Positions 20,999 through 29,753 are shown, counted from the stretch's first letter. The stretch is 64,000 nucleotides of DNA from Haloechinothrix alba (GCF_900188115.1 NZ_FZNW01000004.1:124001-188000), one strand, 5' to 3'. A program made the numbers and translations. The notes: generated from the sequence alone by a model not told the origin.

Positions 20999-21004
20999 AT
21001 CCTA
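20999..21004 (-). promoter_or_regulatory. -10 hexamer (TAGGAT) of the DUF1707 gene
   Basis: TANNNT six bases before the GTG at 20992. The expected -35 position falls inside the palindrome at 21008-21060. Confidence 0.45.
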
Positions 21005-21007
21005 CGG

Positions 21008-21060
21008 GTGCTGAATGACGCTTTCAGTCCATCAGCGGGACTGAAAGCGTCATTCAGCAC
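21008..21060. repeat. Perfect 23-bp inverted repeat with 7-nt loop
   Basis: Arms 21008-21030 and 21038-21060 are exact reverse complements (GTGCTGAATGACGCTTTCAG... ), separated by ATCAGCG. The element sits between the stop of accA and the promoter of the DUF1707 gene. It has no T-run after it on either strand, so a classical intrinsic terminator is not clear. It could end accA transcription as a strong hairpin, act as an operator over the DUF1707 -35 region, or be a dispersed palindromic element. Confidence 0.92.
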
Positions 21061-21075
21061 AACACTGCTGGGTGG

Positions 21076-22872
21076 TCAGTCCTGGATCTCGCAGAGCACG
21101 GTGCCCTGGTTGACGGTCTCGCCGATCTCGAGCGACAGGCCGGTGACCGTACCGGACTTGTGCGCGTTCACCGGGTTCTCCATCTTCATCGCCTCGAGCA
21201 CCACGACGAGCTCGCCTGCCTCCACCTGCTGGCCTTCGGAGACGGGAAGCTTCACGATCGTGCCCTGCATCGGCGCGGTCACGGCGTCGCCGGATACCGA
21301 TGCCGACTTGCCGGTGGAGCGCTTACGTGGCTTGGTCTTGGTCGCTGTCCCGTTGCTGCTGCCCGATCCGCCGAAGTCGCTCGGCACCGAGACCTCGAGC
21401 CTGCGCCCGCCGACCTCGACGACGATGTTCCTGCGGGACTGTTCGTCGGAGTCCTCGGCGCCGGCCGCACCGGCCTCGAACGGCTCGATCACGTTGTCGA
21501 ACTCGGACTCGATCCACCGGGTGTGCACGGTGAAACCGTCCTCCCCGACGAACGCCGGGTCGCGCACGACGGCGCGATGGAACGGCACGACGGTGGCCAT
21601 ACCCTCCGCGACGATCTCGTCGAGGGCTCTGCGGCTGCGCTCCAGGGCGTTCTGCCGGTCGGAGCCGGTCACGATCAACTTGGCCAGCAACGAGTCGAAC
21701 TGCCCGCCGATCACAGTGCCCGACTCGACCCCGGCATCGACGCGGACGCCCGGCCCGTCCGGCGGCACGAACCGCGTGACGGTGCCCGGTGCCGGGAGGA
21801 AGTTCCGGCCCGCGTCCTCGCCGTTGATCCGGAACTCGATCGAGTGGCCGCGAGGTTCGGGGTCGGCCGTGAAGCGCAACGGCTCACCGGCCGCGATGCG
21901 GAACTGCTCGCGAACGAGGTCGATGCCCGTGGTCTCCTCCGTGACCGGATGCTCCACCTGCAGCCTCGTGTTGACCTCGAGGAAGGAGATGGTGCCGTCC
22001 TCGCCGACGAGGTACTCGACCGTCCCCGCGCCCCAGTAGGCGGCTTCCTGACAGATCGCCTTGGCGGACTCGTGGATACTGTCCCGCTGCTTGTCGGTCA
22101 GGAACGGCGCCGGTGCCTCCTCGACGAGCTTCTGGTGCCGCCGCTGCAGCGAGCAGTCGCGCGTGCCTGCCACGATCACGTTCCCGTGCTTGTCCGCAAT
22201 GACCTGCGCCTCCACGTGCCGGGGCCTGTCCAGGTAGCGCTCCACGAAGCACTCGCCCCTGCCGAACGCCGCGACGGCCTCCCGGGTGGCCGAGTCGAAC
22301 ATCTCGGGGATCTCCTCGATGGTGCGCGCCACCTTGAGTCCCCGGCCACCACCGCCGTAGGCGGCCTTGATGGCCACAGGCAGGCCGTGCTTCTCGGCGA
22401 AGCTCACGACCTCGTCCGCGGACGCCGCCGGGTCCTTGGTGCCGGGCACCAGCGGCGCGTTCGCGCGATCGGCGATGTGCCTGGCGGTTACCTTGTCACC
22501 GAGGTCCCTGATGGCCTGCGGGGACGGTCCGATCCAGGTCAGCCCGGCGTCGATCACGGCCTGAGCGAAGTCGGCGTTCTCGGAGAGGAACCCGTACCCG
22601 GGGTGGACGGCGTCGGCACCGGAGCGCTTGGCCGCTTCCAGGAGCTTGTCGAAGACGAGGTAGCTGTCCGCCGCCGTCGAGCCACCCAGCGCGAAGGCGT
22701 CGTCAGCCAAACGGACGAACGGTGCGTCCCGGTCGGGGTCGGCGTAGACTGCCACGCTGCCCAGGCCGGCGTCCTTCGCCGCCCGGATGACCCGAACGGC
22801 GATCTCGCCACGGTTGGCGACGAGTACCTTGGTCACTGGCTGTCTGCCGTGCTCCGGGGCTGTCTCGGGCAC
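21076..22872 (-). CDS. accA3: Acyl-CoA carboxylase alpha subunit (biotin carboxylase + BCCP)
   Basis: 598 residues joining biotin carboxylase (about 14-460) to a C-terminal biotin carrier domain. The carboxylase half has [17 protein letters not shown], the ATP-grasp glycine loop [27 protein letters not shown] and an RxExD-like catalytic area; the carrier has EAMKM with the biotinyl Lys at 563. Actinobacterial AccA3 serves several carboxylases (acetyl-, propionyl- and long-chain acyl-CoA) by pairing with different beta subunits. accD and accE lie 5-7 kb away and birA beside them, so all parts of one enzyme are in the window. GTG start behind AGGAGG. Three tandem repeats lie directly upstream. 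Confidence 0.95.
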   Translation of the reverse strand: MPETAPEHGRQPVTKVLVANRGEIAVRVIRAAKDAGLGSVAVYADPDRDAPFVRLADDAFALGGSTAADSYLVFDKLLEAAKRSGADAVHPGYGFLSENADFAQAVIDAGLTWIGPSPQAIRDLGDKVTARHIADRANAPLVPGTKDPAASADEVVSFAEKHGLPVAIKAAYGGGGRGLKVARTIEEIPEMFDSATREAVAAFGRGECFVERYLDRPRHVEAQVIADKHGNVIVAGTRDCSLQRRHQKLVEEAPAPFLTDKQRDSIHESAKAICQEAAYWGAGTVEYLVGEDGTISFLEVNTRLQVEHPVTEETTGIDLVREQFRIAAGEPLRFTADPEPRGHSIEFRINGEDAGRNFLPAPGTVTRFVPPDGPGVRVDAGVESGTVIGGQFDSLLAKLIVTGSDRQNALERSRRALDEIVAEGMATVVPFHRAVVRDPAFVGEDGFTVHTRWIESEFDNVIEPFEAGAAGAEDSDEQSRRNIVVEVGGRRLEVSVPSDFGGSGSSNGTATKTKPRKRSTGKSASVSGDAVTAPMQGTIVKLPVSEGQQVEAGELVVVLEAMKMENPVNAHKSGTVTGLSLEIGETVNQGTVLCEIQD

Positions 22873-22884
22873 GCCCTAACCTCC

Positions 22885-22953
22885 TCTGTCACGAGCTGTT
22901 CATACTCTCTGCAACGAGTCGCCCGTACCGTCTGTGACGAGCCGCTCACACCT
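22885..22953. promoter_or_regulatory. Three tandem 23-bp imperfect repeats upstream of accA
   Basis: TCTGYNACGAG begins at 22885, 22908 and 22931, exactly 23 bp apart, and the rest of each unit is also similar (for example the GYTCAYAC end in units 1 and 3). The array begins at the Shine-Dalgarno of accA and runs upstream. Two-helical-turn spacing is typical of tandem operators bound on one DNA face. No known regulator is recognised. An AT-rich palindrome TACATATGTA follows at 22964-22973. The rest of the 347-bp gap to 23219 shows no gene. Confidence 0.65.
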
Positions 22954-23219
22954 GACGTGTATATACATATGTACGTAAGGTCTTGGGGGGAGTTTACGGA
23001 CTCGTGGCGATTCGTGGATCGAGAGTCTGCTCACGTTCGGCGTGAGACGGGCCATCCCCGACGACCCAGTGTGCCCGCTCGCGCGGGTTCGAGCATCGAA
23101 CGGGGGAGCGCACATCCCGGTACGCCTCTCGTCCTGTACCCGGAGGTGGGCCGGGGTCGATCTCAGGGGGAGCTGGGGGCGTTACCGGATACCGTGGTCG
23201 CCGCCGATGGACGAATGTC

Positions 23220-23654
23220 GTGGGCATAGCCGATATCAAGAACGTGCGGTGGGCACTCGTGCTCGGGCTGGGCGCGTTCGCCCTGATCCGTCCGGTGCTG
23301 AGCATGACCGGAGGTATGGATGCGTTGGGGACGCCGCTCGGTCCCGTCTTGGTGACGGCGGTCATCTCGGTGGTGTGGGTCGCCGCCGTCGTGGTCGCGC
23401 GGGTCGCCGAGCCCGTGCTGACCCTCGTGCTCACCGGGATCGCCTACGGTGTCTTCGCCATCGTCCTCAGCGCCGTCCTGTCGCCGATCGTCAGCGGAGA
23501 GCTGCAAGGCCCGCTGGCGACATCGTTCGGGTTCGCGGTCGTCCCCGTGCTCCTCGTCAACGCGCTGTGGGGAGCCGTCGCAGGCGCCATCGCACTTGTG
23601 CTCACCGGGCGCAGGCGTGAGCAGGGGCGATCGTCACGTACCGGTCGCCAGTGA
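23220..23654 (+). CDS. Conserved-looking four-helix membrane protein, unknown function
   Basis: 144 residues, mostly hydrophobic: about four membrane segments (roughly 10-30, 42-62, 65-90 and 100-127) with a basic C-terminal tail (TGRRREQGRSSRTGRQ). Starts with GTG and no strong Shine-Dalgarno. No catalytic motif is visible. Codon bias is like the chromosome average, unlike the cassette beyond it. It stands alone between the accA regulatory region and the convergent type VII-like cassette. Confidence 0.6.
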   Translation: MGIADIKNVRWALVLGLGAFALIRPVLSMTGGMDALGTPLGPVLVTAVISVVWVAAVVVARVAEPVLTLVLTGIAYGVFAIVLSAVLSPIVSGELQGPLATSFGFAVVPVLLVNALWGAVAGAIALVLTGRRREQGRSSRTGRQ

Positions 23655-23723
23655 TGCGTGCGGAACTCTGCTCGAGCTGGGCCAGGTGGGGTATAGCCAC
23701 TGCACGTCGGTCCGGAGCGTCGG

Positions 23724-24581
23724 CTAGCGGAAGTCGCCCGCTCGCGCACGTGCGAGCGCAGCTCCGCTGGCGATTTCGTCGCGGGCGTGACGGTGTTCGA
23801 GGTAGAAGCCGAGAAGCGCGAGAACGATCGCTGGATCGGCCGACAGCATCTTGCTCTGGATGAGGATTCCGGGAATCCGGCGTTTGCCGTCGCTACGGCG
23901 GAACTTGGTTGGCTTGTCGTGTCGCCACACCTTCATCAGTTGACGACGTTCCCATTGGGCGTCCTCGTACCCGAAGACGACGATATAGGGGATTCGGTTG
24001 TAGGCGGCGAAGATCATTTGGATGCTTGACCATGGCAAGAAGGACCGAAAAGTCCAGCCGCGATGACAGACCCCTTCACGGGTAACCACGAGGTAGGATC
24101 GGAGGAACTTGCTTCGAGTGAGAAGAACGGGAAAGAGGGCGAAATACACTGCCAACGCACCCCACACGTAAGTACTCTCGTGGTCCTGTACAGCGGCGTG
24201 GGCGGCACCAGCAGCCAGTAGTCCTGCCAAGCTGGCTGTGAGCAGCAGTGTACGACGGGGCGCATCGTTCGATACAGGAATTATTAGACCCGGTACTCCG
24301 TTATCGGTCGTATACGCAGTCAGTTCGTCGACACCTTGCGGGTAGTCGCGAAACCACGCGTGGTAGCCGAGCCACCATATTTGTGCCCCGATGAGCGCGA
24401 GGGCAAGCGAATAACTAGCTATCCCGGTCTCCCCAGTGGAATACCCGATGACTGCGACAGTCAACGGACCGACGAACAGGAGTAGGGTGATGCTCACCAT
24501 GTGTTGATAGTGGGGCCATGGAGCCTTCTTGGGCCACACATCCGGCCAGGGTACGAGATCAGAAGACGGCATCCCAGGCAT
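23724..24581 (-). CDS. Polytopic membrane protein with PH-like tail; candidate immunity protein
   Basis: About 285 residues. Four predicted membrane helices in two pairs (roughly 28-48, 55-78, 112-132, 138-158) are followed by a soluble C-terminal region whose SYLVVTREGVCHRGWTFRSF and LPWSSIQMIF segments resemble bacterial PH-like domains. Start ATG at 24581 has AGGAGGGG eight bases upstream and lies inside the end of the preceding gene (23-bp overlap); an upstream frame start at 24716 is less likely. It is the last gene of the cassette, right after the glycine-zipper protein, where an immunity gene usually sits. GC content is clearly lower than in the flanking genes. Function is inference from position and topology. 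Confidence 0.6.
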   Translation of the reverse strand: MPGMPSSDLVPWPDVWPKKAPWPHYQHMVSITLLLFVGPLTVAVIGYSTGETGIASYSLALALIGAQIWWLGYHAWFRDYPQGVDELTAYTTDNGVPGLIIPVSNDAPRRTLLLTASLAGLLAAGAAHAAVQDHESTYVWGALAVYFALFPVLLTRSKFLRSYLVVTREGVCHRGWTFRSFLPWSSIQMIFAAYNRIPYIVVFGYEDAQWERRQLMKVWRHDKPTKFRRSDGKRRIPGILIQSKMLSADPAIVLALLGFYLEHRHARDEIASGAALARARAGDFR

Positions 24582-25803
24582 CCTTGGCCCCTCCTGCGAC
24601 GGCGCTACCGACGTCACTGGCGAAGTCGCCAGTCTGCTCGCCTGCTGTCGCGAGTCCCTCCCCGATTGCTTGTCCGGTCTCGGCAACCGTCTTACCTCCG
24701 TCCACGACGGCGTCACCGACGTTGCCCACGCCGTTCTCCCAGAGGGAGTCGACCATGCCCGAGGTGAACACGCCTACTCCCGCGCCGACAACTGTGCCGA
24801 CGGCGACCCCTACCGGACCACCAACAACAGCACCCACCGCCGCGCCGGCCCCGACCGAAGCCGCGAACCCCGCGCCGCCGGAAGCTACAGCCTGCGCCGG
24901 GTCCTTTCCTTGGTGAATGTCGTACGCGATTCCGCCGATGGCGAGCGCGGCCCCGCCACCCTTGACGAACAACTGCGATTTTGCGCGCGCTCTGGCAGAT
25001 CGCTCTTCCAGGTCTCTCGCGGCGCTGGCACTCGTGGCCTTGCGATTGTTCAGGTAGTCCTGTTGATCGTAAAATGCCGTTCGATTGTAAACGACCTCTG
25101 TGTACGAACGGTTGAGATGTCGTAGTGCCTGAGCGGCGTCGTTGCGATAGAATTGTGCCCGGTCAAACAAGTGCGAAGAATAGGCAGCACTCGCAGCGGC
25201 CATGGTCTCCGTCGCGATGTCCGCCACCGTGAACCAGGCTTTCGTGCTCGTGTCGTTGGACGTGTCGTTGAGCTCGTCGACGGCCTGCTGCCAGCTCCGC
25301 CGGACGTCTTCGGCGTCCCGCTCGGCCTTCTCGTACGCCTCGACCTTGGCCGCGTGCACTTCCTGTGCCGCGACGGCGTCCTGATGGTCGCGTCGTTCCT
25401 GCTGGGTTACACCGTTTCCGGACGGTGCCGGGCCGGGATCCGGCGGGGCGGAACCGGGTGGCTGGATGGTCTGCCCGTCGACGACCAGACCGGCTGAGGC
25501 CGCCCTGTTACAGATATCGGCCATATCGTCCTGGGCGCGCTTGAGCGCACCGCCGATGTCCTCGAACTTCCGTGCCATCTGGCGGGCTGCCTCGGCGAAG
25601 TCATCGGCCTTGCGCCCGCCGTCGGTCATCTGACCGCGGAAGTTCTCCGAGGCTGGCCCTTCCCATCCCGAGTCGGCGTCGTTGCGCGCGGAGAGGATCT
25701 TGGAAGCGCCGTCCTCGATCCCGTCGGCCAGTGAGTCGCGCACCCAGTCGGCCGTGGCCCAGATGCTTTCCGGGTCGCCGTCGATCTTCGTGTCGATGCC
25801 CAT
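24559..25803 (-). CDS. WXG-domain protein with glycine-zipper C-terminus; candidate type VII effector
   Basis: 414 residues. Residues 1-100 form a WXG100-like helical hairpin with W47-E-G49 at the turn. A Pro-rich linker (110-130) follows, then a helical region (135-275) with a YEKAE (YxxxE) segment at 157-161, then a small-residue-rich hydrophobic region (282-350) with repeated GxxxG-type spacing (GAGAAVGAVVGGPVGVAVG), and a Gly/Ala-rich tail. N-terminal WXG/LXG domains target proteins to type VII secretion; glycine zippers insert in membranes, as in the S. aureus effector TspA. No enzymatic domain is visible. The start overlaps the stop of the small upstream gene (TAATG). Lower GC in the middle part suggests acquisition. 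Confidence 0.68.
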   Translation of the reverse strand: MGIDTKIDGDPESIWATADWVRDSLADGIEDGASKILSARNDADSGWEGPASENFRGQMTDGGRKADDFAEAARQMARKFEDIGGALKRAQDDMADICNRAASAGLVVDGQTIQPPGSAPPDPGPAPSGNGVTQQERRDHQDAVAAQEVHAAKVEAYEKAERDAEDVRRSWQQAVDELNDTSNDTSTKAWFTVADIATETMAAASAAYSSHLFDRAQFYRNDAAQALRHLNRSYTEVVYNRTAFYDQQDYLNNRKATSASAARDLEERSARARAKSQLFVKGGGAALAIGGIAYDIHQGKDPAQAVASGGAGFAASVGAGAAVGAVVGGPVGVAVGTVVGAGVGVFTSGMVDSLWENGVGNVGDAVVDGGKTVAETGQAIGEGLATAGEQTGDFASDVGSAVAGGAKDAWDAVF

Positions 25804-26093
25804 TACTCCCCCTCGGTCGCGGCGCCTTCCAGTTCCTCGGCGGCGCGGACCTCGTAGTCGGCGTAGTCCACGCCGGCCTCGGCGATGGCCTCGCCCATCG
25901 CCTTCAGCCCGAGGACGAGCTGCCCGGCGTTGTCGACGAGCTGGGACACGATGCCGACTATCGCGGGGCCCGCCTCACCCGCGTCCGGGGGATCCGGCAC
26001 CGACCGGCCGATCTCGTCGAGGTCGCCCCCGGCTTCCTGCAACGTGGCGGCGATGCCGTCCAGCACACCGTCCTCGACACCGTGCCCGCTCAT
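25803..26093 (-). CDS. Small EspC/ESX-like type VII partner protein
   Basis: 96 residues, nearly all helical, no membrane segment. A LDEIGR helix, a Pro/Gly turn, a second long helix, and the tail DYADYEVRAAEELE give the shape of EspC/ESX-type proteins. Y77-A-D-Y-E81 fits the general type VII export signal YxxxD/E after the second helix. There is no canonical WxG in the turn. The gene overlaps both neighbours: ATGA with the SAV_915 gene and TAATG with the large WXG gene, so equal translation and a complex with the next product are likely. Confidence 0.65.
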   Translation of the reverse strand: MSGHGVEDGVLDGIAATLQEAGGDLDEIGRSVPDPPDAGEAGPAIVGIVSQLVDNAGQLVLGLKAMGEAIAEAGVDYADYEVRAAEELEGAATEGE

Positions 26094-26410
26094 GCCGAGA
26101 CACTCCCGTGCCGGTGCTCCTCGGGAATGATGACGTCGAGCAGGACCAGGTCGAACGGTTGCACCTGCTGGATGTTGTCCAGGTACGCCGTCGGCAGGAC
26201 CATCCAGGGCTGCTGCTCGCCGCAGCAGTACTTCAGGCGGTCCATCGCCGAGTAGGCCATCAGCGCCATGCGCCCGTCCCTGGTCCGCCGCAGCTCGACG
26301 ACGGCCTCCTCCGGGTTCTCGGTGTGCTCGGCCAGCGGCAGGTAGACCACCGGAGGGAACTCCGGCGGGATCGGCGTGTTGCCCGCCTGCTCATCCGGTG
26401 AATCGGTCAC
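26090..26410 (-). CDS. SAV_915 family protein
   Basis: 106 residues matching the SAV_915 (SseB-N-like) family: PPVVYLPLAEH, LRRTRDGRMALMAYSAMDRL, CGEQQPWMVL and FDLVLLDVIIPEEH. The GTG at 26410 follows GAGGGGG by about five bases; the 44-residue longer frame is rejected. These small cytoplasmic proteins often stand first in actinobacterial WXG-protein cassettes, which suggests a chaperone or regulatory role, but no activity is established that I know of. It begins the four-gene overlapping cassette. Confidence 0.75.
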   Translation of the reverse strand: MTDSPDEQAGNTPIPPEFPPVVYLPLAEHTENPEEAVVELRRTRDGRMALMAYSAMDRLKYCCGEQQPWMVLPTAYLDNIQQVQPFDLVLLDVIIPEEHRHGSVSA

Positions 26411-26517
26411 GGTGTCCCCCTCGAAACGGCGATGTCGGTACCGCGGTTCGCGGGTAGTGCAGCACGGGCGAGGTTGGCGCGGCAACCGGAACCAGCTGAC
26501 GGTGGGACGCGCCGCGG

Positions 26518-27150
26518 CTACTCCTGGTTCCGTGGCCGCCACAGGTCGACCACGCGCACGCCGACCTCGGCAAGCAGCGAGCGGGTCAGTGGCAGGCTGA
26601 TACCGATCACGCTGGAGGGGTCACCGTCGACGCCGTCGACGAACCAGCCGCCGAGCCCGTCGAGGGTGAACCCGCCCGCGACGGACAGTGGCTCGCCGGT
26701 GGCGACGTATGCCTCGATTTCGACACCGCTCGGCGCGGAGAAGCGAACGGTCGTCGTCCGGGACTCCACGGCGTCCTTGGTGCGCGCGCCGCCGTCCAGC
26801 CGCACAACGGCGTGCCCGGTCAGCAGCTCACCACTGTGCCCTGCCATGCGCTTCCAGCGTTCCCGTGCGACCCGCGGGTCGTTCGGCTTGCCGATCATCT
26901 CCCCGTGCAGCGAGAGCATGGAGTCACACCCGATCACGACCGCGTCCGGGTGTTCGGTGGCGACCTCGGCGGCCACGGCATCGGCCTTGGCGGCGGCGAG
27001 TGCCGTCACCAGACGCTCGGGGGTGGGGTCTGTCAGGCCTGCGGCCACGGCGTCCTCATCGACGCCCGATACCCGCACGACGGGCTCGACACCGGCATTG
27101 CGCAGCACCCCGAGCCGTGCGGGGGAGGCGGAGGCAAGGACGAAACGCAC
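26518..27150 (-). CDS. maf: Maf-like nucleotide pyrophosphatase
   Basis: 210 residues of the Maf/HAM1-related fold, which hydrolyses non-canonical or canonical NTPs and dTTP/UTP to monophosphates. It starts with the signature FVLASASPAR, has VIGCDSMLSLHGEMIGKP, the LLTGHAVV segment and GGFTLDGLGGWFVDGVDGD near the end. The GTG at 27150 begins the signature and is preceded by TACACT at six bases; the frame upstream is not coding. In mycobacteria maf (Rv3282) lies beside accE-accD, as here. Confidence 0.92.
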   Translation of the reverse strand: MRFVLASASPARLGVLRNAGVEPVVRVSGVDEDAVAAGLTDPTPERLVTALAAAKADAVAAEVATEHPDAVVIGCDSMLSLHGEMIGKPNDPRVARERWKRMAGHSGELLTGHAVVRLDGGARTKDAVESRTTTVRFSAPSGVEIEAYVATGEPLSVAGGFTLDGLGGWFVDGVDGDPSSVIGISLPLTRSLLAEVGVRVVDLWRPRNQE

Positions 27151-27156
27151 GCGACG

Positions 27157-27162
27157 AGTGTA
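27157..27162 (-). promoter_or_regulatory. -10 hexamer (TACACT) of maf
   Basis: TANNNT six bases before the GTG at 27150; decides the maf start and suggests a leaderless message. Confidence 0.45.
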
Positions 27163-27178
27163 GTTCCGGCGGCCCGCG

Positions 27179-27694
27179 TCAGTCGCCGGTGGTGCCGTCG
27201 ATCTGCTCGCGCAGGATGTCCGCGTGCCCGGCATGTCGCGCGGTCTCCTCGAGCATGTGGATGTAGATCCACCGCAGGGAGACCTCGCCGAGCCTGCGGT
27301 TCGGCACGGTGTGCGACAGCTCGTACCGCGCGGCGATCTCCCGGGATCGCGTGCACTGGCGTTGGTACCGCTCGATCAGGTCGGCTACCGACTCCTCCGG
27401 CCCCACCCGGAAGTCCGCGTCCGGGTCGTCCTTGCTCCAGGGCGGCCGCGGTAGCTCGGATCGCGGTGTCTGCGCGAGGACAACCTCGAACCAGCTGAAC
27501 TCCACCCAGCACAGATGGTTGAGCAGTCCCGCGAGCGTTGTTGCCGACGGCACGAGGCTGCGCCGGGCGTCCTCGCCGGAGACGCCGTGGACCTTGCGCG
27601 TGACCGCATCCCGGTAGTAGTCGAGGAAGGTCTCCAGGGTCGTCCGCTCGTCGGCCGTGGCCGCTCGCTCAGCGGTGTCGAGGTCTTGTGCCAT
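27179..27694 (-). CDS. DinB/DUF664 family protein
   Basis: 171 residues forming a four-helix bundle of the DinB/YfiT type. The metal-ligand histidines fit LLNHLCWVE (first helix set) and HMLEETARHAGHAD (last). Many actinobacterial members are mycothiol- or bacillithiol-dependent transferases or have unknown roles. TAGGGT lies six bases before the ATG. It is upstream of maf by only 28 bp, so maf may also be read through from here. Confidence 0.85.
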   Translation of the reverse strand: MAQDLDTAERAATADERTTLETFLDYYRDAVTRKVHGVSGEDARRSLVPSATTLAGLLNHLCWVEFSWFEVVLAQTPRSELPRPPWSKDDPDADFRVGPEESVADLIERYQRQCTRSREIAARYELSHTVPNRRLGEVSLRWIYIHMLEETARHAGHADILREQIDGTTGD

Positions 27695-27700
27695 GGCCAG

Positions 27701-27706
27701 ACCCTA
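27701..27706 (-). promoter_or_regulatory. -10 hexamer (TAGGGT) of the DinB-like gene
   Basis: TANNNT six bases before the ATG at 27694; leaderless arrangement. Confidence 0.45.
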
Positions 27707-27737
27707 GCGATCGGGCCGGATCCCGAGATACATCAGT

Positions 27738-27781
27738 GGCCTGCCGGCCGGACGATCGGCGCATCATCCGACCGGCAGGCC
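27738..27781. terminator. Hairpin downstream of accE
   Basis: GGCCTGCCGGCCGGA (27738-27752) pairs with 27767-27781 at 14 of 15 positions around a 14-nt loop. It lies 40 bp after the accE stop and before the DinB-like promoter. No T-tract follows, as is common for GC-rich actinobacterial terminators. Confidence 0.6.
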
Positions 27782-27821
27782 GCCTGGACGGGTGGGTAGC
27801 CGCGACGGCCGTCGCGTGCGG

Positions 27822-28067
27822 TTACTGCGGCCGTGCCGATGCACGCCAGGCACCGGGCCCCGGCCGCAGCGGGCGGCGCAGCCGTGCAGCGGGGTCGGCC
27901 CAGCGGGACCACCCGCCGCGTGCGGGTTCGGGTTCCTCCCGTGCGGTGGACCCGCTCAGCGCCACGGTCAGCGCGGCTACCTCGTGATCGTCCGGCCTGC
28001 CGCGCACGACACGCAGGTGCGGTCGCCGCGCCTCACCCTCGGTGGTTTCGTTGCCTTCCTCGCTCAT
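27822..28067 (-). CDS. accE5: Acyl-CoA carboxylase epsilon subunit
   Basis: 81 residues. The family pattern is clear: HLRVVRGRPDDHEVAALTVAL at the start of the conserved region and WADPAARLRRPLRPGPGAWRAS at the end. Epsilon subunits are small actinobacterial proteins that stabilise the alpha-beta carboxylase complex and raise activity. The gene follows accD by 22 bp, so both are co-transcribed. The N-terminal 17 residues are acidic and probably disordered. Confidence 0.9.
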   Translation of the reverse strand: MSEEGNETTEGEARRPHLRVVRGRPDDHEVAALTVALSGSTAREEPEPARGGWSRWADPAARLRRPLRPGPGAWRASARPQ

Positions 28068-28089
28068 GACGTCCTCCGGCTGGTGTGCC

Positions 28090-29739
28090 CTACAGCGGGA
28101 TGTTGCCGTGCTTCTTCGGAGGTAGCGATTCGCGCTTCTCGTTGAGGATCGTCAACGAACGCGAGACGTAGCCGCGAGTGTAGGAGGGCGGGATCACCGA
28201 GTCCACGTACCCGCGCTCCGCCGCCACGTACGGGTTGCACAGCGTGTCCTCGTACTCCTGGATGAGCTCGCTGCGCAGCGCCTCGACGTCGCGCCCTTCC
28301 TGCTCGGCCTCGGCCAGCGTCTTGCGGTAGACGATGTTGGCGGCGCCCTGGGCACCCATCACGGCGATCTGCGCCGTGGGCCACGCCAGGTTCATGTCCC
28401 CGCCGAGGTGCTTGGACCCCATCACGTCGTAGGCGCCGCCGTAGGCCTTCCGGGTGATCACCGTGATCTTCGGGACGGAGGCCTCGCAGTAGGCGTAGAT
28501 CAGTTTCGCCCCGCGCCGGATGATGCCGTCCCACTCCTGGTCGGTGCCGGGCAGGAAGCCGGGCACGTCCACGAACGTCAGCACGGGGATGTTGAACGCG
28601 TCACAGGTGCGCACGAACCGCGCTGCCTTCTCGGATGCGTCGATGTCCAGGCAGCCCGCGAGCTGTGTCGGCTGGTTCGCCACGATGCCGACGCTCTGGC
28701 CGTCCACCCGGCCGAACCCGACGAGAATGTTGGGCGCGAACAGCGCGTGCACCTCGAGGAACTCGCCGTCGTCGACGACACGCCTGATGACCTCGTGCAT
28801 GTCGTAGGGCTGGTTCGGCGAGTCGGGCACGAGGGTGTCCAGCTCGCTGTCCTCGTCGGTGATGCCGTCGGCGATGGCCTCGCCCTGCGGGTGCGGCGCG
28901 TCGAACACCGGTGGTTCCGCCATGTTGTTCGACGGGAGGAAGGACAGCAGCTCCTGGACGTAGGAGATCGCGTCATCCTCGTCAGCGCCGAGGTAGTGCG
29001 CGTTGCCGGACTTGGTGTTGTGGGTCCGGCCACCCCCAAGGTCCTCGAAGGTCACTTCCTCGCCGGTGACCGTCTTGATCACATCAGGGCCGGTGATGAA
29101 CATCTGGGAGGTCTGGTCGACCATCACCACGAAGTCCGTCAGCGCGGGCGAGTACACGTGCCCGCCCGCGTTGGCGCCCATGATCAGCGAGATCTGCGGT
29201 ACCACGCCGGAGGCCTTGGTGTTGCGCATGAAGATCTCGCCGTAGAGACCGAGGGAGGCCACGCCCTCCTGGATGCGGGCCCCGCCGCCCTCGTTGATGC
29301 CGACGATCGGCCTGCCCGTCTTGATGGCGAGGTCCATGACCTTGACGATCTTCTCGCCGTAGACCTCGCCGAGCGAGCCGCCGAACACGGTGACGTCCTG
29401 GCTGAACACGCACACGGGACGGCCGTCGACCGTGCCGTAGCCGGTCACGACGCCGTCGCCGTAGGGGCGTGACTTCTCCTGCCCGAAGTTGGTCGACCTG
29501 TGCCTGGCCAGTTCGTCGAGCTCGACGAACGAACCGGGGTCGAGCAACATGTCGATGCGTTCGCGTGCGGTCTTCTTGCCCTTGGCGTGCTGGCGCTCTA
29601 CCGCGCGCTCTGACCCTGCGTGGACGGCTTCGTGGTTTCGCTGGTACAGGTCGGCGAGCTTGCCGGCCGTGGTGTGGATATCGGCTTTGTCACCGCCCTC
29701 CGGCGACGGCGGTCCGATCGGCTCCGTTGCGCTGCTCAT
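28090..29739 (-). CDS. accD5: Propionyl/acyl-CoA carboxylase beta subunit
   Basis: 549 residues of the carboxyltransferase family, moving CO2 from biotin to propionyl-CoA (or acetyl-CoA) to give methylmalonyl- or malonyl-CoA. The crotonase-type halves have [51 protein letters not shown] and, in the C-terminal half, [25 protein letters not shown] and the [16 protein letters not shown] stretch. The match to AccD5 with an epsilon partner favours propionyl-CoA, which fits mutAB in this window. It is divergent from birA; TAAGCT lies eight bases before the ATG. Confidence 0.95.
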   Translation of the reverse strand: MSSATEPIGPPSPEGGDKADIHTTAGKLADLYQRNHEAVHAGSERAVERQHAKGKKTARERIDMLLDPGSFVELDELARHRSTNFGQEKSRPYGDGVVTGYGTVDGRPVCVFSQDVTVFGGSLGEVYGEKIVKVMDLAIKTGRPIVGINEGGGARIQEGVASLGLYGEIFMRNTKASGVVPQISLIMGANAGGHVYSPALTDFVVMVDQTSQMFITGPDVIKTVTGEEVTFEDLGGGRTHNTKSGNAHYLGADEDDAISYVQELLSFLPSNNMAEPPVFDAPHPQGEAIADGITDEDSELDTLVPDSPNQPYDMHEVIRRVVDDGEFLEVHALFAPNILVGFGRVDGQSVGIVANQPTQLAGCLDIDASEKAARFVRTCDAFNIPVLTFVDVPGFLPGTDQEWDGIIRRGAKLIYAYCEASVPKITVITRKAYGGAYDVMGSKHLGGDMNLAWPTAQIAVMGAQGAANIVYRKTLAEAEQEGRDVEALRSELIQEYEDTLCNPYVAAERGYVDSVIPPSYTRGYVSRSLTILNEKRESLPPKKHGNIPL

Positions 29740-29747
29740 AGCCCGCG

Positions 29748-29753
29748 AGCTTA
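29748..29753 (-). promoter_or_regulatory. -10 hexamer (TAAGCT) of accD-accE
   Basis: TANNNT eight bases before the accD ATG, in the 81-bp divergent region shared with birA. Confidence 0.4.

Noticed and set aside
21008-21060. Hairpin as an insertion-sequence end
   Set aside because: No transposase, no paired inverted end and no target duplication nearby.
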